Assembly: GCA_000309865.1 (NCBI GenBank)
Contig: AMGN01000016.1
Location: 1-64,000, forward strand
From: Methanobacterium sp. Maddingley MBC34
GTDB taxonomy: Archaea; Methanobacteriota; Methanobacteria; Methanobacteriales; Methanobacteriaceae
Length of the DNA stretch: 64,000 nucleotides
Direction: 5' to 3'
The stretch's first letter is position 1. Every line of letters begins with the position of its first letter. Positions 55,441 to 64,000 of this stretch are shown here, piece by piece. The notes beneath the pieces are model-generated. The model saw only the letters and a program-made list of their open reading frames with translations, was not told where the DNA came from and made no database searches. A program made the translations under genes and the position numbers.

Positions 55441-55497
55441 TCACTTATCAACTATAATATCATTTATCAACTATAATTTCACTTATCTACTCTTTAT
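55441..55497 (+). repeat. Three 19-bp tandem repeats upstream of mntP
   Basis: CACTTATCAACTATAATAT (55441-55459), CATTTATCAACTATAATTT (55460-55478) and the more diverged CACTTATCTACTCTTTATA (55479-55497). The third copy runs into a TATA-like CTTTATATGA. Position about 75-130 bases before the mntP start suggests repeated operator or activator sites. Confidence 0.85.
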
Positions 55498-55572
55498 ATG
55501 AGGGGTTCCTTAATTTGAAGGCTTTTTTTATGAACCATAACCAATATAAGTAGTGTGCTTACATGAATTGAT

Positions 55573-56127
<555 letters not shown>

Positions 56128-56234
56128 TTAAGATTTCACTTTAATAATTTCACTTTGATAAGATTTCATTTATCCCGTTCATTTAAATTAAGGAGATATT
56201 AGGAAAATATAGTTGGTTTTAATGAAATTTATAT

Positions 56235-57731
56235 CTAATCTGCTTTTAAAATCGCCAGTACCAGGTCATCAGGATTTATTTCCAAAGAGGTTGTTTTTGA
56301 TTTTATCTCTTCTAAAATCTCTACAGGTGGAAGATCATGATTCTGGATAATTATCTGCTCCAACACTTCTTTCCCTGAAGATTCTGAACTTTTTAAAGCC
56401 CGAATAACACCATCTGTATATAATAAAAGTAGATCACCATTTTCAATCTTTATTTCGTGTTTTTCTAGTTCAATATTTTCCAGTCTGCCCAGTGATTTTT
56501 TTCCCTTTGCCAGCTCGCTTAACTGTTTTGTTTTTTTCCTGAAAATTAATGGGGGGCTGTGTGCTGCATTGACATAGTTGAAACAATGGTTTTTACTGTT
56601 CAATTCACCGTATAAAATAGTAATGAAAATTTCAGGACCTATATCAACTGCTATTAAGTTGTTTAAATATTTTAAAAGGGTCTGGGGATTTTGATTTTTT
56701 GCTTCTCCCCTGATTATGGTTCTAGAAAGTGCCATGAGTAATGATGCCGGGAAACTGTCCCCGGTAACATCCGCAATCACAATGCCTGTTTTTTCAGTGG
56801 AGATTGGTACAAAATCATAGAAGTCCCCTCCAACTTCATGTGCAGGGATGTTCAAAGCTGCAACCTCAAAACCAGGAATGGATGGTAATTCTTCAGGTAG
56901 GAAACTCTTCTGGATTTTACTGGCAACCTTCAACTCATGTTTTTTACGTTCCAGCTCATCAAAATAAAGGTCACGCTGCTTGATTGTTTCCCGTTCCCGG
57001 AGGAGGTTAGAGATGATGAAGGCAAATATGAACATTCCCAGTGCATTGGAGACAATTATGGGTATGGTAAGCTCCTCCACCACTGCTAGTGCCATGTAAT
57101 AGGGTTTGGCAATGGCCAGGTTAATGAGAAGGTGCAGGGATTCCATTAACACCGCGAAAACCACCGCCCAGAAGATTCCCACGAAACGGCGTTTGTTAAT
57201 GAGGAATATTAAACCAGCGAATAGTCCGGCCAGTATGGTGGCGATGGCACAGGGGACTGCTGTGAAACCACCCAAACTCAAACGGTACAATCCACCAATT
57301 AAACCTGCCCCCAGTCCCACAATAGGTCCTCCGATTAGGCCTGCCACCATGGGTCCCAGATCCCGTACATTGGCCATTGCCCCAAAAACATCCACCCCGG
57401 AGTATGTTCCAAAGATGGATATTGCTCCAAAAATAAGGATAAGTATGGCCTGGTTTTTAATGGTAAATTTCCCCTCCAGAACCTCGGTGAAAACGTTTAA
57501 CCGGCTAACAACATAAGCTATGACCACGATTACACATGCTTTTTCCACCAGGACCAGGAGACTGTGTTGCACCGAAGACATGGGTAATTCCTTAAATTCC
57601 AGAATCAAAAGGACACTCACACTACCCACAATAGCCATTAACGCATGTATGTACATTATGGGAACTTCTTCATCCCCGGTCAGGTAATTCCTGATCTTAT
57701 TTATTCGATGTATGAGTGCAATTTTTGACAT
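56235..57731 (-). CDS. 5TM-LYT sensor with SpoIIE-type PP2C phosphatase
   Basis: 498-residue membrane signalling protein. Residues 1 to about 235 form six or more hydrophobic helices resembling the 5TMR-LYT domain of LytS (FGTYSGVDVFGAMANVRDLG; AGLIGGPIVGLGAGLIGGLY). A coiled linker (about 240-270) precedes a SpoIIE/RsbU phosphatase domain with HEVGGDFYDF, IVIADVTGDSFPASLLMAL, FNYVNAAHSPPL and LLLLYTDGV, in which the metal-binding Asp residues are present. Likely dephosphorylates an anti-anti-sigma-like or other phosphoprotein; no such partner lies nearby. Confidence 0.88.
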   Translation of the reverse strand: MSKIALIHRINKIRNYLTGDEEVPIMYIHALMAIVGSVSVLLILEFKELPMSSVQHSLLVLVEKACVIVVIAYVVSRLNVFTEVLEGKFTIKNQAILILIFGAISIFGTYSGVDVFGAMANVRDLGPMVAGLIGGPIVGLGAGLIGGLYRLSLGGFTAVPCAIATILAGLFAGLIFLINKRRFVGIFWAVVFAVLMESLHLLINLAIAKPYYMALAVVEELTIPIIVSNALGMFIFAFIISNLLRERETIKQRDLYFDELERKKHELKVASKIQKSFLPEELPSIPGFEVAALNIPAHEVGGDFYDFVPISTEKTGIVIADVTGDSFPASLLMALSRTIIRGEAKNQNPQTLLKYLNNLIAVDIGPEIFITILYGELNSKNHCFNYVNAAHSPPLIFRKKTKQLSELAKGKKSLGRLENIELEKHEIKIENGDLLLLYTDGVIRALKSSESSGKEVLEQIIIQNHDLPPVEILEEIKSKTTSLEINPDDLVLAILKAD

Positions 57732-57888
57732 TGTTTTTTAAATCCCTTAAATAAACCATTGCCTAATACAAAGTTTAATCATGCCACATGAGAATTTTAT
57801 CCGCATTATACATTTTTAATAAGATAGTTAAAAAGGATTCTATAAAATAGCAATATATCTAAATATAAATTTAACGAAGATTAATATC

Positions 57889-59631
57889 ATGGAACCAAAA
57901 GATAAAATAATTTCTATTCTAAAACGAATTGATGGGAGGGGCTACAAAGCTTATCTGGATTTAAAGGGTAGTTATGATTTTGGTCTTTTTTCACTCCTAA
58001 TTGATCATGTGCAGAGGGATCCCTTTGCCAGCCCTTCTCTACTAAGGGTGGAAGTTTATGAAAACTCATTCCCTGCAGAACTTTACCAGAGCAACGTCCG
58101 GAAAGTTGCACTGGAGGATTATATCTCCCGGGCCTTCAGGAGAGGTATTCGAAGGTTTACAGACAACCGGCGCGGAAGTGGGAAAAGTGGGATTATACAC
58201 ATTGATGCCGGTAATCAGGAGATACTCCAGCGCAGCAGTGTGAACATCAGCCCCGATATGTTGGAGATTCGTTTTCAGGTTGGTTTACCTGCCCGGGGCA
58301 GGAGAATAATGGGTTTTGAAGCTCAAAAGATTTTGATGAAAATTTTACCTGAAATTATTTCTTATTCCTGTTTTTATGAGAATTTACCTTCAGATGAATT
58401 AACCAGTCACATTCAAAGTTTTGAAGATGCTGAGTATCTGCGCAGCCAACTTAAAGAACTGGGATTGGTGGCTTTCATTGCAGATGGTGCTATTCTTCCC
58501 CGGGAAAGTGGTGTTTCAGACAGACCACTCCAGAATGCGGTACCCTTTAAATCACCACCCTCACTACAGGTAGCTATGGAAACAGTTCAAAAGTGTTCTG
58601 TTGTGGGTATGGGGATTCCAGAAGGCGTGACTCTTATTGTGGGTGGAGGTTACCATGGAAAGTCCACCCTGCTCAGGGCAGTTGAGCTGGGAGTGTACAA
58701 TCATCTTCCTGGAGACGGTAGGGAACTGGTAATCACCAGGGAGGATGCGGTTAAAATCAGAGCAGAAGATGGGCGGCGTGTTGAAAAGGTTGATGTCAGT
58801 AGTTTCATCCACCATCCTCCTGGAATTGGGAATACAAGTCGTTTTTCCACTGAAAATGCCTCTGGATCCACTTCACAGGCAGCTAACATCATCGAAGCAC
58901 TTGAAGCAGGTTCCAATCTTCTTTTATTCGATGAGGATACATCAGCAACTAATTTCATGATCCGCGATGAAAGAATGCAACGTCTGGTCAGCAAGGATAA
59001 AGAACCCATAACCTCATTCATTGACCGGGTTAGTGAGCTTTATTCTGAACACGGAGTTTCATCGGTACTGGTAATGGGTGGATCTGGAGATTACTTCCAG
59101 AAGGCAGACACTGTTATTATGATGGACCACTATCAGCCCCACAATGTTACCCTGGAGGCTAAAAAAGTTGCAAAAGAAATGCCCCTTAATCGAGAAACAG
59201 AATCAAAGGGTAAATTCCATTACCTGCAGCGTTATCCTCGTCCGGAATCCATCAAACCATATAAAGGGAAAAAATTGAAATTAGACAGTAGAGGTGTTTC
59301 GAATCTGATTATTGGCCCTGAAACAATTGATCTTTCCCAGGTAGAACAGTTGGTTGAATCCCGCCAGACAAGGGCCATTGGTTACGCTCTTCACGAGTTC
59401 CATAAAAATTATATGCAAAAAGCAAATGGACATTCCAGTAAAAGGACATGTAAAAAAGGAAATATTAAGATAGTAAATGTTCTTGATTATTTGGAAAACA
59501 GCATTAACAGGGAAGGGCTTGATTTCCTGGCACCTCCTGGCAGGAACCGACCTCATAACCTTGCCAGACCCCGCAGGTACGAGATTGCTGCAACTATGAA
59601 TCGTCTTCGTACATTAACCGTTAATAGTTAA
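57889..59631 (+). CDS. Predicted ATPase of the ABC class (PF09818-like)
   Basis: 580-residue cytoplasmic protein of the ABC_ATPase family (COG3044), function unknown. N-terminal domain motifs include IDGRGYKAYLDLKGSYDFG and DHVQRDPFASPSLLRVEV. The ATP site is VTLIVGGGYHGKSTLLRAVE (Walker A variant GGGYHGKST, about 250), and SNLLLFDEDTSATNFMIRD supplies Walker B and the following Asp/Glu. A C-terminal helical domain ends in RPHNLARPRRYEIAATMNRL. No transporter partner is nearby, matching the family's stand-alone nature. Confidence 0.88.
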   Translation: MEPKDKIISILKRIDGRGYKAYLDLKGSYDFGLFSLLIDHVQRDPFASPSLLRVEVYENSFPAELYQSNVRKVALEDYISRAFRRGIRRFTDNRRGSGKSGIIHIDAGNQEILQRSSVNISPDMLEIRFQVGLPARGRRIMGFEAQKILMKILPEIISYSCFYENLPSDELTSHIQSFEDAEYLRSQLKELGLVAFIADGAILPRESGVSDRPLQNAVPFKSPPSLQVAMETVQKCSVVGMGIPEGVTLIVGGGYHGKSTLLRAVELGVYNHLPGDGRELVITREDAVKIRAEDGRRVEKVDVSSFIHHPPGIGNTSRFSTENASGSTSQAANIIEALEAGSNLLLFDEDTSATNFMIRDERMQRLVSKDKEPITSFIDRVSELYSEHGVSSVLVMGGSGDYFQKADTVIMMDHYQPHNVTLEAKKVAKEMPLNRETESKGKFHYLQRYPRPESIKPYKGKKLKLDSRGVSNLIIGPETIDLSQVEQLVESRQTRAIGYALHEFHKNYMQKANGHSSKRTCKKGNIKIVNVLDYLENSINREGLDFLAPPGRNRPHNLARPRRYEIAATMNRLRTLTVNS

Positions 59632-59759
59632 TGTTCTAATCATTAGATTAATGAAAAGGAATGTAATCTCAGTAAAATCTATTGAATGTAAATTTTTAAA
59701 TGTAACATTTTTAATAGATATTTATGATATGATATTTTATTTATAGGAGATTGAAAGAA

Positions 59760-60464
59760 ATGAGCTTTTTTAACCCTGATAACAAGAGCATGAGTCCTCT
59801 TCAAAGAAATTTACTAAGGATAATGCGCATTTTCCTTCTTATTGCCGGTGTTTACATTACGATCTTTGGTGGTGCCAATGGTGCAGAGAGAATCTTTGGG
59901 ATTCTGATACTGGTGGCCCTGGCAATAATCAACGCCCCCGCTTTTATAACCCGCAATCGCATAAGAGCATTACCTGTGGAAATTGAAATTTTACTGTTGG
60001 CTATGGTATTATTTGAACTGGTCGGTGGAGATGCACTAGGTCTATACGTTAAACTTCCCCACTATGATAATTTTATGCACTTCATGCTCCCATTATATAT
60101 AGCCCTTATAGGCATGATGCTGGTTTACACTATGTACTATTACGGCAGGTTAAAAGCTTCCCTTGCTGAGATGGCTATTCTTATTGTTATAGTAACCATA
60201 GGTTTAGGTGGAGTACTGGAGATGGGAGAATATACTTATGATAAATATTTGTCTCAAGGCCCTTTAGGTGATATCACAGGAAACACTCAAATGCAAGGCT
60301 CACCAACACAGGACGCACACGATGACACCATGAATGACCTGTTCACTGACACTGCAGGCGGAATCGTAGGAGCATTACTGGGAGTATTGCTTATTAGACG
60401 AGCAGCAAAGAAAGGTGGGCATTGGAAAGTTGCCGATGAAATAGAGAATATGGGAAAAGGTTAA
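59760..60464 (+). CDS. Multi-pass membrane protein (DUF2238-like)
   Basis: 234 residues with about six hydrophobic helices. Conserved-looking polar residues within or near helices include HYDNFMHFMLPLYIALIG, GGVLEMGEYTYDKY and TQDAHDDTMNDLFTDTAGGI, the last resembling the DPxDTxxDLxxdxxGa pattern of DUF2238/VanZ-like membrane proteins. Function unknown. I use ATG 59760, nine bases after AGGAGA; a TTG at 59751 would start too close to that site. Confidence 0.72.
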   Translation: MSFFNPDNKSMSPLQRNLLRIMRIFLLIAGVYITIFGGANGAERIFGILILVALAIINAPAFITRNRIRALPVEIEILLLAMVLFELVGGDALGLYVKLPHYDNFMHFMLPLYIALIGMMLVYTMYYYGRLKASLAEMAILIVIVTIGLGGVLEMGEYTYDKYLSQGPLGDITGNTQMQGSPTQDAHDDTMNDLFTDTAGGIVGALLGVLLIRRAAKKGGHWKVADEIENMGKG

Positions 60465-60830
60465 AATAACTTTACACCAGTATTAAGAGGATAAAATGCC
60501 TGAACTTTCCAATTTATTATAAAGATGGTTTGTTAATTTGCTTGTAGCCAATTTGTTTGTATAATAGATGGTGCCACTTTATAGAAGATGTGACATAAGT
60601 TTTTACATAACTTTAGGCAGCAAATGATAACCCCACTTAATGAAAATAAAAAAAGTTAATGAATTTTGTAATAAAAATGAATAATATTTTTGCATTAATA
60701 TTGCCGGTATTATAAAAAACGAAAAATTATAATGTTTAAAGTCTCATAATAAATGTAGTACGAAATGAACTAATATCCATTTAGATACATGCATAACTAA
60801 AAGAAATTATCATGCATAGGGGGTATTTCT
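60465..60830. other. Intergenic region without a gene
   Basis: AT-rich, no coding frame. Contains a 12-bp direct duplication AATTTG(C/T)TTGTA at 60535-60546 and 60550-60561, and the leader of the next gene (TATA-like stretch near 60780, GGGGG near 60820). Confidence 0.45.
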
Positions 60831-61166
60831 ATGGTTTACTGTCATAATTGTGGTACGAAAAACGATGATGATGCTGAATTTTGTTCTAAATGTGGAGAGC
60901 CATTGAAAGATGTGAGGGATGATTATGAGGGAAGGCACCGCCGTCACCACCCTGATGATCGCTACTACCGCCAGAGAAATGAATGTTTCGGACTTCCTCA
61001 TGGAAATATAATTGGACCACTTATAGGTGGAATTATACTAATTTTAATAGGCCTGGCTTCATTTACAGGATTCCAGGACATTTGGACATATATTTGGCCT
61101 GCAATCATCATCATTATTGGCCTATTGATAATAGTAGGTGCAATATACGGTGCTAGGAAAAAATAG
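60831..61166 (+). CDS. Zinc-ribbon membrane protein
   Basis: 111 residues: an N-terminal zinc ribbon (CHNCGTKNDDDAEFCSKCG, residues 4-22), an Arg/His/Asp-rich linker (RRHHPDDRYYRQR), then two membrane helices (IIGPLIGGIILILIGLASFT and IWPAIIIIIGLLIIVGAIYG) and a basic tail (ARKK). A common archaeal architecture of unknown role, possibly a membrane-linked sensor or adaptor. One of at least four zinc-ribbon genes in the right part of the window. Confidence 0.78.
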   Translation: MVYCHNCGTKNDDDAEFCSKCGEPLKDVRDDYEGRHRRHHPDDRYYRQRNECFGLPHGNIIGPLIGGIILILIGLASFTGFQDIWTYIWPAIIIIIGLLIIVGAIYGARKK

Positions 61167-61273
61167 AATTAGAGATTTTTATTTACATTTTTTAGGGTAT
61201 AATTCCCTTTATATTGAATAAATAATTTTTTTAGGGCATATCCACTTTAATTGAAATATCATTTCTGGAGTTT

Positions 61274-61546
61274 TCAACTCATGTTTAAAGTTTTAGTGTG
61301 TTCCAGGTTCCCCCCACATTCACACTCATCAGCAAAATCTTCTGGCGACTCCCCTGGTTGTAATTCATAGTATCCCCCACAAGCATCACAGACTAAATAA
61401 CCAGGATTTTCGTTTTGCTTATTTCTTTTTTCCCGGAATTTCTTTTTCAGTTCATCACTGGAAACCGTCCCATCTTCTGTTAAACTCTTTTTAGTGGGGT
61501 TCTTCTTTTCAGCCAGTTTCCTACTTATTTCTTCATTAGAAACCAT
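61274..61546 (-). CDS. Small zinc-binding protein with duplicated VSxxE helix
   Basis: 90 residues, unknown function. The N-terminal half holds two copies of a short basic helix, [14 protein letters not shown] and [14 protein letters not shown], also seen at the start of the zinc-ribbon protein at 34.0 kb. The C-terminal half is a variant ribbon [20 protein letters not shown] then CECGG. The same C-terminal block opens the neighbouring protein at 61.6 kb, so the genes share domains by duplication. ATG 61546 follows GGTGG. Confidence 0.7.
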   Translation of the reverse strand: MVSNEEISRKLAEKKNPTKKSLTEDGTVSSDELKKKFREKRNKQNENPGYLVCDACGGYYELQPGESPEDFADECECGGNLEHTKTLNMS

Positions 61547-61595
61547 GATAACCACCATTTACCTAATAGCAAGGTAATGTTACTTATAATAATAT

Positions 61596-62258
61596 TTATG
61601 AGTTAACCTTATTTAACCTTCTTTTTACAAAACTAGCACATCTATTTGCATCGCTTATTTTAACGTCTTTTAATTCAATTTCGCCGTTATTGAATCTGAT
61701 TTTTAACGTCATCTTTCTTGGAGCAAATATTTGATATGCAGTTGAAATCAAAGCATTAACACCTGATTTTTCTGAACTGATCTTTTGTTTAGGAGTAACA
61801 TCTTCTATTTCTTCAATGTTAATAATGTCCTCAAATCTAATGAATCTCCCATCATCAGTTTCTATTCCATCCTTAATAATTTTAATAAATTTTACAGTTC
61901 CATTTCCTTTAATTATATAATGTCCTTTAGTTTCCAATATTTCCTGCACTTCAGTAGCGAGTTTCATTTGTTTTATTATGGTTTTATCTTGAAATGAAGC
62001 CCTATATTCTTCAATAGATTTCCCTTTATTACTGATTAGAGGTTCCTCTTCATTTAGAGTGTTTTTATCTTCACTATTTTCTCCAGTAACATCACCACTT
62101 CCAGAATAAATATCCCCATTACTTTCTGCAATGACATCCAGACTATCTGAATAAATTAATTCTCCACCACATTCACATTCATTACTGAAATCCTCTGGTT
62201 TTTCTCCAGGTTGAAGTTCATAATAACCCCCACATTTATCACAGATTAAATAACCCAT
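61596..62258 (-). CDS. Variant zinc-ribbon protein with PH-like domain
   Basis: About 220 residues. Opens with [20 protein letters not shown] and CECGG, matching the C-terminal block of the preceding small protein. Then an acidic disordered stretch, and a mixed domain ([59 protein letters not shown]) with a final helix that resembles a PH/GRAM-type fold. A zinc-ribbon/PH arrangement also occurs at 53.8 kb. ATG 62258 is chosen after AGGAG; a GTG at 62267 is too close to that site. Function unknown. Confidence 0.7.
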   Translation of the reverse strand: MGYLICDKCGGYYELQPGEKPEDFSNECECGGELIYSDSLDVIAESNGDIYSGSGDVTGENSEDKNTLNEEEPLISNKGKSIEEYRASFQDKTIIKQMKLATEVQEILETKGHYIIKGNGTVKFIKIIKDGIETDDGRFIRFEDIINIEEIEDVTPKQKISSEKSGVNALISTAYQIFAPRKMTLKIRFNNGEIELKDVKISDANRCASFVKRRLNKVNS

Positions 62259-62471
62259 CAAAGACACTCCTTTTTTAAATTATCCATTCTAAGAATGTAG
62301 ATTATAGTAAATATATTAAGATTTGTATAAATCATGTATCATAAGATACAACAGAAATAATTATCGTTGGAATATTTGTTAATTAATGATTTTCTGGTGA
62401 GTTAAACCACATATTCCGGATACTAGAATGTAATTATTAAAATTAGAAAATTGATTATATTAAAAAATTGA

Positions 62472-63197
62472 TTATTCATAGACACAGATAGATTTTTTCA
62501 AACAATCCCGACATATTATTTCATGGCTGGTTTCAGAAACCACTATTCTGGTTAAAATCCAAAATATGACCAATATAAGGAAATATAATTCCATTATTAA
62601 ATTTCCTTTAACACTATCCAGTCCCAGCAGTATCAGGAAGGATCCCATAACCAGTGCCATATTGGAAATAAATTTCAATTTTTTCTCTAAATTTAAGAAA
62701 ACAATTAGGAGCAATACTAAAAATACCACGCCAAATCCAATCCAGAATGATATTTCCCCATAAATTAAGGGGTATCCCACAAAATAGTATATCAATGTTC
62801 CTACAATTGCAATAAAAGCCCCTATAAAAAGACCTAAACATCCGGGACAATATCTTTTCCCATTTATATTCAATGTGTGTGAAGAAAACTTACCACAATC
62901 TGGATGGTGGCCTTCAAATTCTATATTATCCTCATCAATTGTTTTTTGCTTAGAATCATTTTGAAATTTCATTAATGTTTTACATTTTGAAGGGCATGTG
63001 GCTGCTAACATCCCTAAAAGGCATATGACAATGAATAATAATAAAATAAGTGATTTTTGAAGGGGATAATAAGTTGTTGCTTGAGGAGACCATAAATACA
63101 TTGATAAAAGGAAAAAAAGTCCTAAAAATGAAACTAAAATAAGGAAAATATTTTGAGTGCTATAATTATTTTTCCTTAATTGGATTCTGAACATCAA
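62472..63197 (-). CDS. Membrane protein with Cys/His cluster (DUF2085-like)
   Basis: 241 residues. Two N-terminal helices, then a cytoplasmic or surface cluster FEGHHPDCGKFSSHTLNING followed by KRYCPGCLGLFIGAFIAIVG (HxxC...CxGCxG), then four further helices and a short tail with CRDCLKKSIC. The HPxC-HTL-CxGCxGLFIG pattern resembles the DUF2085 theme, also present in the shortened gene at 29.9 kb. Metal binding likely; function unknown. Overlaps the end of the radical-SAM gene by four bases, so translation is coupled. Confidence 0.68.
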   Translation of the reverse strand: MMFRIQLRKNNYSTQNIFLILVSFLGLFFLLSMYLWSPQATTYYPLQKSLILLLFIVICLLGMLAATCPSKCKTLMKFQNDSKQKTIDEDNIEFEGHHPDCGKFSSHTLNINGKRYCPGCLGLFIGAFIAIVGTLIYYFVGYPLIYGEISFWIGFGVVFLVLLLIVFLNLEKKLKFISNMALVMGSFLILLGLDSVKGNLIMELYFLILVIFWILTRIVVSETSHEIICRDCLKKSICVYE

Positions 63198-64000
63198 TAA
63201 AGATCCCTCAAAGCTTGCAAGAGGCCCTGACCTGCCATATAACGATAGGTTTGCCTTTTGAACTGATTACGTGAAAACAAACCACCAATTCTACGCCTCA
63301 TGCTCCCATAGAAGCTCCTGTAGCACAGATACAGCTCTTCCTGAACTTCACTCCTACTGAGGTGTTCAGTGGGCATCACTGCATGGACCATGTCGTAGTT
63401 TGCCCAGTTATCATCCTCCAACCATTCATTCTTCCTGGCAGTTTCAAAGAGTTCAGTTCCTGGGAAAGGGGTTAGGATCATGAAGATGGCTAAATCTGGA
63501 TCTACATAGTTAACAAAATCCCTGAGTTTCTGTATAGATTCATGGGAATCATGCCTATCCCCAGTGATCAGTGTTGCCTGAGAAAAGATGTCATTTTCCT
63601 TCAATAGATCCACGGAAAGCTTGGCATCACTGGCTTTAATCCCCTTATGATAATCATGAAGCACCTCATTATCGTGTCTCTCCAGTCCAGACATTATCCA
63701 GTAGTTACCTGCTTTTCTCATCTTGGGAAGATTATCCTGATTTTTGATTATATCATCACTTCTGGCCTGAAGAAACCAAGTGATATCATCTGAAAGTCCC
63801 CTTTTGATTAATTCATCACACATTTTGGTGGTTCTTTTCCCCAATCCAAAATTATCATCGGTGAGCCATAAAAAAGTAATTCCATACTCGGTGTAGATGT
63901 GTTCCATTTCATCGGCAATTCTTTCCGGGGATTTAGATCTCCATTTACCACCCCAGTGTTCCCATTGTGAACAAAAAGTGCATTTATGGGGACATCCGCG
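63194..64000 (-). CDS. B12-binding-type radical SAM protein, 5' end outside the window
   Basis: The frame is open to the right edge, so only the last 269 codons are seen. The first visible residues, RGCPHKCTFCSQWEHWGGKW, contain the radical-SAM cluster motif CxxxCxxC. They are followed by ITFLWLTDDNFGLGKRTTKM, GLERHDNEVLHDYHKG and IFMILTPFPGTELFETARKN, typical of BchE/anaerobic-cyclase-like radical SAM enzymes, which usually carry an N-terminal cobalamin domain (not visible here). An internal Met at 63907 is not the real start. Reaction unknown. Confidence 0.88.
   Translation of the reverse strand, partial: RGCPHKCTFCSQWEHWGGKWRSKSPERIADEMEHIYTEYGITFLWLTDDNFGLGKRTTKMCDELIKRGLSDDITWFLQARSDDIIKNQDNLPKMRKAGNYWIMSGLERHDNEVLHDYHKGIKASDAKLSVDLLKENDIFSQATLITGDRHDSHESIQKLRDFVNYVDPDLAIFMILTPFPGTELFETARKNEWLEDDNWANYDMVHAVMPTEHLSRSEVQEELYLCYRSFYGSMRRRIGGLFSRNQFKRQTYRYMAGQGLLQALRDLY

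Noticed and set aside
57106..57516. 136-codon plus-strand frame opposite the SpoIIE phosphatase
   Set aside because: Arg/Pro/Thr-rich mirror of the membrane-helix codons of the real gene on the other strand.

Overview
The window comes from a methanogenic archaeon of the order Methanobacteriales, most probably a mesophilic Methanobacterium-like species. The support is an AT-rich genome with GGTGAT/GGAGG ribosome-binding sites and several lineage-typical genes: sn-glycerol-1-phosphate dehydrogenase (archaeal lipids), CofC (coenzyme F420), MfnB (methanofuran), an AtwA-type ATPase (methyl-coenzyme M reductase activation), an archaeal-type prolyl-tRNA synthetase and a protein with a likely pseudomurein-binding repeat. 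No rRNA, tRNA or CRISPR array was recognised.

Layout. (1) 1-9.8 kb is a surface-polysaccharide or protein-glycosylation island: three glycosyltransferases, a flippase, a methyltransferase and RmlC-, RmlD- and epimerase-like sugar-nucleotide enzymes, with a broken glycosyltransferase and a degraded IS1595-like transposase between them. (2) 10-20.5 kb holds housekeeping and cofactor genes: an LutA/LutB-like iron-sulfur pair, mfnB, guaB, mobA, then on the minus strand cbiT-ubiX, an HD phosphohydrolase and moaE-nadM. (3) 21-27.7 kb: the AtwA-like ATPase, a flavin reductase-like protein, a UspA protein, a pyrimidine-dimer glycosylase, then an oxidative-stress/iron block of three tandem rubredoxins, ferritin, peroxiredoxin and superoxide dismutase. 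(4) 28-31 kb: a gene-poor stretch with small and damaged genes. (5) 30.5-41.9 kb: paaK plus an ACT protein, a zinc-ribbon serine protease, thiD-cofC, proS, G1P dehydrogenase, UPF0179 and rpiA. (6) 42-49 kb: membrane and secreted proteins, a Zn/Mn ABC importer divergent from a ribbon-helix-helix regulator, and a DUF255 thioredoxin-like protein. (7) 49-64 kb: signalling and unknown genes (multi-PAS protein without a kinase, SpoIIE-type phosphatase, TPR protein, MntP, ABC-class ATPase), several zinc-ribbon proteins, and a radical-SAM gene running off the right edge.

The most unusual signals are non-coding or at gene boundaries. They are a three-hairpin candidate RNA with its own TATA-like box near 54.3-54.5 kb, and a 17-bp hairpin plus T-run near 53.5 kb. 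Two otherwise intact genes have no ATG/GTG/TTG at the expected start (ATA at 5784, ACG at 32756). A 9-A tract puts a membrane protein out of frame. A 40-bp tandem repeat carries the start codon of one gene. Finally, very many intergenic regions hold imperfect direct duplications of about 10-50 bp.

All functional names come from reading the protein sequences; no database search was run.
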